In this document: positions 10,961-20,733 of the stretch, in pieces | How the letters are laid out: every line of letters begins with the position of its first letter | How positions within the stretch are numbered: position 1 is the first letter of the stretch | DNA from: Eurosta solidaginis | Taxonomy: Eukaryota; Arthropoda; Insecta; Diptera; Tephritidae | Length of the DNA stretch: 64,000 nt | Direction: 5' to 3' | Assembly (NCBI RefSeq): GCF_040869045.1 | Contig: NC_090319.1 | Location: 373,255,601-373,319,600 of the forward strand | The notes under the pieces: generated by a model | Databases searched by the model: none | What the model was told of the DNA's origin: nothing | The model's input: only the letters and a program-made list of their open reading frames with translations | Position numbers and translations under genes: made by a program

Positions 10961-12479
10961 ACACTTTTTCTTCGTATAATTAGTATGAAAGAAAAATGTT
11001 AATTTCAAAACTCGCACGTTAAGCGCCAGGTCCCTCAAAACTACGGCTTAAAGTATCGAAGACAAAAATAGCTTCTGGTTCAAACGATGTACCGGGTAGC
11101 CTAACAGAAGCTTCAAATGGGCACGGGTTTCTATAGCGAAAAGCCAACATTCAGGGAAGTTCCCATTCGGCAATCTGTTATCTTAGATTATCTTCACGAT
11201 ATTATTATTGAAGGAAGTGAGTTCAGCTTGGAAACGAAGACGTTGTACTAACTGGGTACATATCAAAATGAAAGATTTGCTTAATGCTTGCTCACTATCT
11301 GCTAGTCAGCAGGTGTTTTTGTATAATGTTGGTCAACAAAACGATGAGTTGGCTGCCCATTTAAATGCTGGCAATGTTTTTGTCCGTTTGCATAGATATG
11401 TATGTGTTAATAATCATGTACATATGTATATACATTTGTATTTGTCTCTAGACTATGGCTTCTGTAATTAAGAAAAATGTGACTGTGATTTAAGCAATTT
11501 TTTCATTACTTAGTTTTTGCCTTTCTTATTTTGTTTACAAAAAAATATGTTTATACAAACATACGGACATAATTTAATTAGAAATTTCTTTGAAATATGC
11601 GGCATGAAACTATTAGTTTGATTTTGTGTTAAATTTGTTCAGTTTTACAGCAATCAACCAGACCAATTGCATCAACTCTAGCTTTCTTCTTACGTCTTAG
11701 GTGTAGTCAGAGCAATCAATTAACTAACTTAACAGCTTTACAACGTTGTGCCGAAATTTAGTTATTGTTTTTGTTATACAATGAGACAAACAAAAAATGG
11801 AACTCGTATCACTTGGAGGCCCGCAAGAAGGCTAGCGCTTTTATTTTTCGAACATCTGTCCGGTGGCTTACTTTCATTTTGAATTTATGTATAACAGTGG
11901 TATGCATATATATGTAGGTATGAATTGTTTTATATGTATATATATGCGTTTATATAATTTGTTAAACTTGTTTGGTCACTCCTAAATTTCACCATAACGC
12001 TGGAAGTTTCTTTAATTGTTTTTATCTCGTCGTTTTTCCTTTTACAAAATTCCAACACTTTCATTTAGTAGAAATCGACAAAAACCTGTACAAACCCACA
12101 TACATATGGACAAACATACATAGTGTAACAGTAAATTGCATAATTGTATAGCTTGCAAAAACTTGTTAAATAAGTTTTATTTTAGTTTCTCTTAGTATAA
12201 ACGACCTTTAAGGATACACTTTCACAGGTTCATCAAATTTTAAATTAAAATATATGCGAAGTAATTTGGCAATTCACAACATTGTGATTGTAAGGTTTTA
12301 AGTTTTCATAGCTTTAAGTATAAAATGTCCTAATATGACAAGTAGAATTTCTTCTGAATTGCTTAAAACTTGTGTACTCCATTTTTTTACTTCTGAAATA
12401 AAAATTTTTTAGAATAGTTTCAAAAGTGAAACTTTTCGCATTATGTTTTTATTAAATCGTACTTCAACTGGAGTTCTTC
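10961..12479. other. Unassigned AT-rich DNA
   Basis: No firm gene. The plus-strand frame 11208-11471 (87 residues) starts with a mixed-composition stretch (MKDLLNACSLSASQQVFLYN) and ends in AT-rich noise; I cannot assign it. Short TA-rich runs occur near 11910-11950. Confidence 0.4.
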
Positions 12480-13640
12480 AGTTGAAAATATATGTTTAAT
12501 ATGCGCTGAAATGGATTAAATTGCGCTGAATAAGCGTTAAATTTTGCATTATTTTTTTAAATTAGTGAAATCTCCAGGTTAGATACTAATAAATGCTTAT
12601 TCAGCTAAGACTTAAAGCTGCTGAGTTGTCTTTTAAGCTACGAAAACACAAAAACGTGAAGCACAATAGCATGAGTGCTTCTGCGAACCTAATATTTTGG
12701 CCTGCATTGCTTTAAAATATGCTGAATATGCGCTGAGTGCTCTAATAATTTCGTGAGAAATCTAAGCTGATTACTATGAAAAGCTGATTCAGCTAACATT
12801 AAAAAGTACCTCAGTTATTTTTGATATTTCCAAAATCTTTTAATCTAAATTCAGTTAAACTTGATGCCTTTTAAACCTTTAAATATTTTCTTTAAGAGTG
12901 CTGAATTAAAGTTAAGCGCTGATCTGTGCATAATTATTGTTCTTCAAATAAAGTACATTCATTTGGTAAGAAATTGTAGGTGTCTGCTATGCAAAGCTTA
13001 TTTAGCTAACATTATAAAAAACTGCTGAGTTATTTTTGATGTTTTCACTACATTTTTATCTAATTTTGGTAAAGCTAGCTATATGCTGCAGATTCAAATA
13101 TATTACTAAAGCATGCTGAATTGCATTTAATAGTGCTGAATAATTGCTGAATATCGGACAATCTTATAATTTTTTTTTGTTTTAGTATTTGATTGCATTT
13201 TACTTTATATATTTAGTTACGTCGCATTTCATTGGCTTAATATGTGTGACATAAGCGCTGAATGGCGCTAAATGTTTGAAAATGATGATAAGTTCAGCAA
13301 AAAAATACTTACAACACGCCTCTGTTGCAACAAACTAACAAGTATGTACGTTTAGTACTATTCATCAGGTATTCAGCTAATGCTTCTAGGTATAAATTTT
13401 TTGCGATGTAGCAAAATCTAATGTTGTGTTGAAATCAAATTATTTGCTAGTTTATTAAATTCAGCGCAAATTCAGCTAAAAAATAATGTATCAAAGCGAA
13501 AGTTTGTTTATAATAACTAGCAAAAGCTTGTGCTGAACATAATACGCTCTTTACTAAATCTATTTCAGATATTATTGCAGTTGCTGAATGTATGTTGAAT
13601 CTGATATTTTTAAGCTGAATTTATACTGAATTAAACCAGA
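12480..13640. repeat. Tract enriched in GCTGAAT / ATTCAGC motif
   Basis: Across about 1.15 kb the heptamer GCTGAAT, its complement, or close variants (GCGCTGAAT, ATTCAGCTAA, GCTGAGTT) recur more than 20 times on both strands, with irregular spacing of 10-90 bp. Examples are at 12527, 12720-12740, 13118-13150, 13256, 13465-13480 and 13583-13620. The background is AT-rich and lacks this motif on either side. It reads as a very old, decayed tandem repeat or a cluster of a short binding motif. No coding frame is present. Confidence 0.6.
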
Positions 13641-14032
13641 AACCTTTAAGCTATATTAGCGGTTATGAAGAAAAAGCGAATTACTTAAATTTGTTTGATC
13701 TGATTCAAATAACAAAAAAAAAAAAACAACAAATTAAAAAAGTTAAAAAATATATGTTAGGTTAGGTTGAACTGACTGGTCCATGATGACCTCACATAGA
13801 CTGATTGAGTCCGTAGTGTAAAAAAAAAATATATATGTATTCAATGTAAATAAGAAACCACTTATTCTTCATCCATTATAATTCTTTTTGTTTAAAAATT
13901 TCAAAAGCTCTCTTTGTTATTCATCAAGCAAACAGTAAGTATAAGGTGAGAAAAACCAGAAATAAATCTATGCTAACCAATAACCGCTGAGTAATGCCTT
14001 TTCTATAAAATAATTCTAAGGTCAACAATTTC
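13641..14032. other. Unassigned AT-rich DNA containing a short retrotransposon tail
   Basis: Mostly AT-rich, with an A-run at 13716-13740. The only assignable part is the family A 3' end at 13756-13820, listed separately. Confidence 0.4.
13756..13820 (-). mobile_element. Family A non-LTR retrotransposon, extreme 3' end only
   Basis: GTTAGGTTAGGTTGAACTG followed by GTCCATGATGACCTCACATA matches the 3' ends at 27525, 41096 (reverse), 54143 and 56777 (reverse). Only about 65 bp remain, the usual result of early termination of target-primed reverse transcription. An A-run follows at 13821. Confidence 0.75.
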
Positions 14033-14222
14033 TTCCAGGTATGTTTGAGCTCTAGGCCAATATATAAATAAGTTTATTGAAAGACAGCAAATGTGTTTAA
14101 ACAATATATATATATTTGTCGAATGGTTTGTCTTGCCAATATTTCGACTTCAATCTGAAGTCATCTTCTTTTAATAAACATTTATATATATATATTGGCC
14201 CAGAGCTCAAACATACCTGGAA
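14033..14222. mobile_element. 190-bp element with 45-bp terminal inverted repeats, possible Penelope-like end
   Basis: The left end starts TTCCAGGTATGTTTGAGCTC and the right end is its complement, finishing at CATACCTGGAA (14222); the match extends through GGCCAATATATAAATA. Inside, on the minus strand, is a perfect hairpin GACTTCA-GAT-TGAAGTC (14147-14163) preceded by GAAGAT and followed by GAAAT. Hairpins of this kind, between a CTGAAGA-like box and GAAA, occur in the hammerhead-ribozyme ends of Penelope-like retroelements. Here the 5' box reads AAGAAGA, so catalysis is not expected. The family assignment is inference. Confidence 0.5.
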
Positions 14223-14299
14223 TATATTAACTAAAAGGCCGAAATACAAGAAAGTAGTCAACAATTTCTGTTGCCTACTTTAAAATAGCTACTTACACA

Positions 14300-16760
14300 G
14301 TGAAAAAATAGAGCACAAGAGAGCAAAACCATTTAATAAAACTCTTTCACTTAAGCTTTCACTGAACTCAAACTGTTCCCTAACATACTGAGTGAAAAAT
14401 ATTTTGACTCAGAAGACAATAACAAAATTTTTTATTTCACTCCATCAACACACTCATACTTAACTCATTTGCACTCACTAAAAATTAAGTAATTCATTTA
14501 CAAGTTTTCAATAAATGTTTTTATTGTCATTTTTTAATTTTTTTTTAAGATTTTTTATTCATATTTGAATGAATTGCATGCATTACAACGTGACTTTAAT
14601 AAATACAATACAAACAAATGTATATTTTACATTTTTCTTATTTATAAAATGTAATTGCTAATTTTTTTTTTAGTTACTACCTTCGTTTTATTTGCATATG
14701 TTATGCGTGCGTGCTTTTGAACTTCTTTGAAGTGTTTTTTTTTTTTTTTTATTGGTTTATAGCATTTAAAAATGTACAGTTATTTATACATTTCGCTTGT
14801 AAAGTACAACTCCATTGCGCTCCTAATAAATATTTGTTAATAAATAAATATTTAATGTCAATATTAAAGACTCATTATAATAAAAAAAAGAATCAAATCA
14901 ATAAATACTTAAATTTCTAACATTAAATTTATTTTTGTGTAATTTGTGATTATGAGTACCCTTTAGGTTTGAGTGATTGAGGGTAAACCGAAGTAGCGAG
15001 TGAAATTGTAAGAAAGAGAGCGAGAGTGAAGGAAAAAGAAATTTCCTCAGTGTAAAAATTAGAGTGAGATAAGATGAAATTATGAATTGAAGAAATGTAA
15101 AAAAGTGAGAGTGATAGAGCATGTGACGGAGTGAGTAAGGTATAACAGTAAAAATGGAAATTTTTTGAGTCAAATTAAGTGAAATTTTAATAAAAATATC
15201 GATATTGTTTTTCGAGTTATAAAGTGAAGTAGCATAAGAAAAGAGTTGTGTTGCTGCTTATTTGAAAAGTTTATGAGTTAGACTGATAGCTTTATTATAG
15301 TTGATAAAGATATGAGTTGAGTGCGTCAATGAGTGAGATACAAAAAAAGAAATGTGAGACATAAGTTTGGAAAATGATAGTGAAGATAGTGGAGTGAATA
15401 TTATGAAAATTTTGAGTGTAGTGGAAGATTAATAGAAATGAGATAATAATGTAAATAGATTTTGAGTGAAATACTAAATTTAGTAAAATGAATATATGAG
15501 AGAGTGAGTGAAATGGAAAGTTAGATAACTATGGCAAGTTATGGCGCACAATGAAAGGAATAATAAACTCCTTTAAAACAATGAAATATAAATCTGAAGA
15601 GAAAAGGTTGGAAGTGAAATATGTGGGAAAATGAATAGAGAGAAACCAAAGGGATAGCGTATGGAAGAAAAAGTGAGAATAAGAAAAGTTGAAAAATAAA
15701 GTAGAAACTATAAAATTATTGAGTATTTTCTCAAGAGAAATTAAATAAACCATTTCAGAGCAATCAAAAAAGAGATACTTACGTATTTACTTTTAGGCCT
15801 ATGTTTTTTGTGTGTGTGTATATATATGTAAGACTAGAATTATAACTGGAAAAGTAAAGTAAAGAATTTACAAAGCTTTATACAGTAGAGAGTTAAAAAT
15901 ATACCTAAATTAAAGATAAAAATACTTAAAGAGAAACTTAGACGCAAGCAAGAGAACAATCTTAAGAGTGAAGTAGAAGGTAGCACGAGAGAGCAATTTA
16001 ATAGAGAGTAGAGCAAAACGTGATTAAAAGACAAGTTGTTGAGTCTGCAGACTGCGATGCAGTAAAGTGTAGAAAATGAAGATGGAATTTTTGAAGGGAA
16101 AGACAGTGAAAAGAGGGAAAAGGAGAACAGCAAGAATAGTGAATGAGTAGAAAAAAAAAGAGGGAGAAGGAAAAGAAGAAATGAGAAGAGTAAAAAGAGA
16201 ATTTGAAAAAGCGAGAAAAAATGAAAAAGAGAAAGGGTGAGAGTGACAGAGAAAAAAATAAAAATAAAGAGAAACTAAAGGAGAAAAATAAGAAAGTAAA
16301 GAGAAAAGCTAAAGTAAATAGAAGATTTTCCGCAGAAAAGCGGAAGAAGATGTAAGGAAAATAAGACGAGTATAATATATAAGAACCTAAGAACTACAGT
16401 TAAAAAAAGGAGAATATATTAGAAAGAGATATAGAAAAGTAATTGAGGAAATAAATTAGAAAAAGTAGCACAATATTAAGAAGATAAAGATAAGAAACGA
16501 GAGTAGTGAATGGAAAAAACTAATAGTGAAAGAAAGAGAGGGAAATGAGAAATTTTAATAATAGGTAAAACGTATTTAAGAAGGAAGGGGAAAAAATTGA
16601 AGCTGAACTGAAAAAAATTGCATAAAGCTGTGAAAACTTGAATAGTTTTTTGCCAAAGAAATTTTTTACAAAATTTTATTAAAAATAATAAAGAAAAAGA
16701 AGGGAAAACATTAGAAAAAAGCAAAAGACATGAAAATTACGCCGAAAAAATGACTTTTCA
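14300..16760. repeat. Strand-asymmetric GAGTGAAA/TTTCACTC tract (2.4 kb)
   Basis: From 14300 to 14490 the plus strand is pyrimidine-biased, with repeated TTTCACT/ACTCA motifs. After an AT-rich gap, from about 14960 to 16760 it switches to purine-rich, with recurrent GAGTGAAAT, GAGAGAGTGA and AAGAGAAA. The two parts are crude inverted images. Several long open frames on the minus strand here (15173-14898, 15753-15529, 16133-15840, 16724-16476) encode only Phe/Ser/Leu runs forced by the purine bias and are not genes. Confidence 0.6.
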
Positions 16761-17774
16761 AAGAGAGGAAATTTGAATAATTTTCGCCTTAAAATTCTTT
16801 GCGCAATTATGTGTAGGAATTTTTAAATAATGAAAACATTACCTGGTTGATAAGAAATTTCTGCTTACGTAGTATTTTGGTAGAAAAGTAGCTTTGTTAA
16901 AATTTGCAGTGCAATTAGAAATAAGAAGAAATAAAATATTACTTTTAAGTGCTTGATTTGAGAAATTTAGATGAAAGCAGTTATTTTATACGAAGAAAAT
17001 TTGCAAAAGCGTGCTGTGAAGAAGAAGAATAAGAAAATAAAGAGAAAAAAAATAAATAGAAAATGAAAATAAAGTGCACTTAGTGCACTCCGCTAGTATG
17101 CTGTTAGTGCGAAGATGGCATATCTTCGTTGTTTTTGTTGTTTGGCAGTAAAAAAGCTAGTTGAACTGATGCCGCTGCTACTGTTGCTCGTCGTTTTAGC
17201 CAGCCATGGGTCAAGCTTATGCAAAGAGCCGCATGCAAACGCATTCTAAGTTGCTCAGTTAAAAGTAATTCCCCCTCTCATTTTAGCACTGCTGCATATT
17301 ACCGTAGCCTCTGTGTGTGTGCTAGTATATGCATGTGCGTTACAAATGCGGCTAATGCAAAAAAATGAAAGGGGAAAAAAAGAAATAAATATTTATATAT
17401 AAATTATTAAGGTACCGACTTTTTTCATTGCTGCTAATTTTTACAATAATCTTAAACAGTTTTTGTGAGTTAGCAGATTAGCTTAATATGTGTACAACAA
17501 AAAATAAATATACCTGTGTATATACTAAATAAATATTTATAATTTTTTTTTAATTAATTTAGTTAGTTGACAATTAGTGTGCATGTTATTCTTGTTATAT
17601 TAAATGCACACGCACGATTATACATCTTTTTCAGTTTTTGCCATATGTACTTAGCAGTTTTATATAAAATTATGTAATCGTTGTTTTTTTTTTTAGTTTT
17701 TTTCGCTCTCTTAATGGGAAAAATTTCTGAAAAAAATATTTTTTTTTTTTTAAATAAAAAAATAATTAATTTAC
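16761..17774. other. 3' flank of the Osiris gene, no gene seen
   Basis: AT-rich and downstream of the minus-strand Osiris gene. The sequence 17050-17350 is less AT-rich and more complex (GATGGCATATCTTCG, GTTTTAGCCAGCCATGGG) than its surroundings and may be conserved regulatory DNA, but there is no direct evidence. No AATAAA signal on the minus strand stands out within about 500 bp of the stop codon. Confidence 0.35.
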
Positions 17775-17795
17775 GCAATAAATAAATAAATAATT
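17775..17795 (-). promoter_or_regulatory. AU-rich element candidate (overlapping ATTTA) in the Osiris 3' region
   Basis: On the minus strand the sequence reads ATTATTTATTTATTTATTGC, i.e. three overlapping ATTTA pentamers, about 290 bp past the stop codon. If transcribed it would be a class-II-like AU-rich instability element. It may equally be ordinary AT-rich noise; the end of the transcript is not known from sequence. Confidence 0.25.
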
Positions 17796-18078
17796 AGCAC
17801 ATAAATTAATATAACTAAAATTTGTTTTTTAATATTTTCCCATGTATTATACAACAAATGTGGCGTAACTCGTTAAATACGCACGCTCTATTAACCGCTT
17901 ACGCCTTTAAGGCTACTCACTGCTGTCTGCTTGCGTTTTTTGCCTTTTCGTTTTTTCGGCTGTCCATTTTACAAATCGTAGATCGAATCATTTTGTTTGT
18001 CGTTGGGATTTAGCTCAACAAAAATTTTGTATGTTCTCTTACTAAATGCGCCATCTTACGTACTCGTCGTCTACACAA

Positions 18079-18948
18079 TTAGACTTGTGGTTTTTGTGCT
18101 GCATACGCTAAATCTTGTGCATCAAGCGCACGTCCCCAACTACCATGACCTGAGCTGCCGTAAGAACCTGATGAACCAGCATCTGCACTATAGCCACTAC
18201 CATACGAGTCATGGCTTACCGAATGCGATGCACTGTGATGTGGATGCGCTACCACTTCATATGTGACATGTTTCTCTTGTGACAGCAATTTCTTCAAACC
18301 AATCACCGCCGAAAGCACCAATGCAATCTTACCAATGAGCAACGCCTTACCGGCAATCAAAGCTATAGCACCCAATAAAAGTGGCAATAAAGCGGCAGCC
18401 TTCAATGCAACCAAGGCCAAGATGGGTCCCAAAATTTTTGCAGCCTTCTTCTTTTTGCCACGACTTTCTTCGGGCGCATTGGGATCGTCGTTAGCGCCAA
18501 ATAACGTATCGGAAACATCTTCAAGTGCACGTCCGGTTGTGCTAACCGCTTGCACTATATCAGCACCTTTCAATTCAACTTTAATGGTGTGCGTATTTAA
18601 GAAACCAGAAATGCGATTTAGTGCTAGCGATTCGAATGATTCATCACCGGATATGGAACGTGCCGCTTCAGTGATGGGCGCATCAGGTGAACGCACTACC
18701 GTCACACCTTCGGTTAATGAGAATTGTTCACGCGCTGATAGCACTTTATCGACGAAATTGAATAGTTTATATTTAACACATGATACAGAATCTTTGCGCA
18801 GGCAATCGCTATAGATGCTATCCATGATGTCATTGTCGGCAGTGCTGATGGCATTACGCGCATGACCGCGTGTCTCCTCGGCGGGAAGTGCGGCGGTGAC
18901 TGTGATTAGGCACAAAATTTTAAAAATCATCGCTCTCCTTTGTGACAT
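18079..18948 (-). CDS. Osiris family protein (DUF1676)
   Basis: Single uninterrupted frame of 289 residues, stop TAA at 18081-18079. I start at the ATG at 18948-18946 (context GCCAAAATG); the frame continues 4 codons upstream only to a GTG, not a fly start. Residues 1-22 form a signal peptide (MIFKILCLITVTAALP core). The two-Cys motif is C49-x7-C57 (CLRKDSVSC). A basic KKKK at 165-168 precedes a long Ala/Leu/Ile hydrophobic block (172-219) ending GLKKLL. A Ser/Gly/Tyr/His tail follows, with the C-terminal AQDLAY motif (277-282). Signal peptide, two-Cys region, hydrophobic DUF1676 core and AQxLAY are the four family hallmarks. Osiris proteins are insect-specific membrane/endosomal proteins of cuticle-secreting epithelia (cuticle nanostructure, tracheae). 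Residue pattern and length recall Osi7 or Osi6, but I cannot confirm the paralogue. No frameshift or missing hallmark; likely functional. Neighbours are repeats on both sides. Confidence 0.93.
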   Translation of the reverse strand: MSQRRAMIFKILCLITVTAALPAEETRGHARNAISTADNDIMDSIYSDCLRKDSVSCVKYKLFNFVDKVLSAREQFSLTEGVTVVRSPDAPITEAARSISGDESFESLALNRISGFLNTHTIKVELKGADIVQAVSTTGRALEDVSDTLFGANDDPNAPEESRGKKKKAAKILGPILALVALKAAALLPLLLGAIALIAGKALLIGKIALVLSAVIGLKKLLSQEKHVTYEVVAHPHHSASHSVSHDSYGSGYSADAGSSGSYGSSGHGSWGRALDAQDLAYAAQKPQV

Positions 18949-19339
18949 TTTGGCAAACACTATTTTGGTTTTTTTTTTTTAATTTGTTTGTGCTATATAT
19001 TTTTCGTAGACAAATTTCGTATTGCGCGAAATTTCTACGTAATTTTAAGTTTTTAGTTAATTTTTCGTTACGAAATTTTTTTGTTTAAAGTCCTTTAATT
19101 TTTTTTTTTTTTTTTTTTGCTATTCGCTTTTTAATATCAGTTACGAAATTTTAATGTTAACACTTTCAATTGCTTGCACTTTCTCTTTTCTTGCGAAAAT
19201 TGTTTTCTTTTATAAACTTAAAAAAAACTAAATCAATCCACACACAACAAAACGGGATCGTACGAAAAAAGCGCACCGCTTTGCCACTTGAATTGTGTGT
19301 TTGTTATCGGTTTGTGTTGCCGTTTAGACGTGAAAGGTT

Positions 19340-19380
19340 GAAATGATAAAATTTTCCAATAGTCTCTACAATTTATATAG
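19340..19380 (-). promoter_or_regulatory. Candidate core promoter of the Osiris gene (TATA + Inr)
   Basis: On the minus strand TATATAAA (19379-19372) is followed 35 bases later by TCATTT (19346-19341), which fits the fly initiator TCAKTY with the start at A19344. This would give a 5' leader of about 395 bases to the ATG at 18948 if unspliced. The spacing is slightly long for a fly TATA box. A weaker alternative, TTTATAAAAG, lies at about 19214-19205 nearer the gene. Osiris genes are sharply timed in development, which fits a TATA/Inr promoter. Confidence 0.45.
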
Positions 19381-19489
19381 CGTCTGCACTCTTCTTCAGG
19401 AACGCCAACAGCGAACAGCGCGTGCAAAGTCATTGTCAAGCGCACATGGTAGATGAGGCGATGGCCAAAGGCGCGCGCATATTACCAAT

Positions 19490-19970
19490 GGACAAACGGC
19501 AGTCACATTTACAATAACAACAACAACACCAACAACAAATGCAGCAGCCGCAATAACTGTAAGAGCAAATGCAAGAGCAGCAGCACTATCAACGCCACAA
19601 CCTCAAATTCATATTCTCCATAAAGACACACAACAACAAAATCAACGCGCACCACAAAACGTGCAAGCAACCGTACAATAGCAAGCAGCCAAGTATTTGT
19701 ACATATTCAACATTTCGCATTTCTTTTCTGATGCAGCCGTTAACTTTTGCCGACAATATGCTTTGTTGTTGTAGCATTTTGTCTCGCCTGTACAAAGCTC
19801 TTGTGAGGCTCTTTTCACTGCCAAACAGCCAACAAAATCATCAGTGTCAGTGTCAAAGTGCTGGCAGCAGCAGTGACAGTGGCAGAAGAAACAGCAGCAG
19901 TAACAAAAACAAAAACAACAGCAGCAACAACAGCATTAACAGCAATGGCATTTCCAAAGTCAGCGCATTA
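19490..19970 (+). repeat. CAA/CAG-rich (opa-like) low-complexity region upstream of the Osiris gene
   Basis: CAACAACAACACCAAC-type and AGCAGCAG/AACAGCAGC runs are dense at 19500-19600 and 19855-19945. The plus-strand frame 19569-19985 and the opposing frames arise from these triplets; they lack a domain or a credible start. Such trinucleotide-rich DNA is common upstream of fly developmental genes, but no function can be read from it. Confidence 0.5.
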
Positions 19971-20733
19971 GCGCAGACTGGTTGAGCAGGTTCGTTGCTT
20001 AAGTCTTTCGTTTTTGGTTTGTTTTGTTGCATGCGCCACAATGGCTTTGCTTGAGTTTATGTATGAAATATATATGTAAATGTGTTCGATGCGCGCATTA
20101 TCAGCAAAACAATTCCAAAATTAAAATTATAACAACAATAAAAAATATCATAATATGTACTAATTAAACACACATACACACACACACATGTTTACTAGTA
20201 GATACGCTGATAAAATGCTCAGTTATGTGTGAAAATAGTAAAAAAAATAAAAAATAAAATCTAATTAAGCCATGAAATTTCCACTCGAATATCAAATATA
20301 AGCGTTTCAAATTTAATCTTTCTTAAATTCAAAAGTAATATTTTTGGCACATTGTTGTATGAGAAAATATTAAATATGAGAAATATATTAAATTATTGTA
20401 TTCAATTTTAGGCTAGCGCATTTGATAGCAGCTGTCGGCTGTGTGAAAGGGAAAAGAAAGAGCAAACGGCCTTTTTGCATACTAATCTAGACCTAAGATT
20501 TCTAGTGCAACTATTTCTGGGCAAATAATATTTATGTTTTTTATTGCGAGAAAGTGCGCTAGAAAAAAGTGTTTAACCTTGGGATTTTCTCATAGAGAAT
20601 GCAAGAGGTAAGACAATGTTATTTCAGGGTTCAATGTTTGCAATGCATTTGGAATAGTGAAAATAAAATGAAGTATAGTAGGGAAGCAAATCATAGTTTA
20701 GGTTTAGACATGTTTTAAAATTTACTCAGGTTG
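19971..20733. other. Unassigned upstream DNA
   Basis: No gene or shared repeat recognised. A CACACATACACACACACACA run is at about 20169-20188. It may include regulatory DNA for the Osiris gene. Confidence 0.35.

Noticed and set aside
14898..16724. Series of minus-strand frames with Ser/Phe/Leu-rich 'membrane' character
   Set aside because: Result of the purine-rich plus strand; hydrophobicity follows from T/C-rich codons, with no conserved motif.
18263..18814. 183-residue plus-strand frame
   Set aside because: Exact antisense of the Osiris coding sequence; codon bias of the real gene keeps it open.
19569..19985. 138-residue plus-strand frame upstream of Osiris
   Set aside because: Asn/Ser/Gln runs forced by CAA/CAG repeats; three overlapping antisense frames are equally long; no domain.
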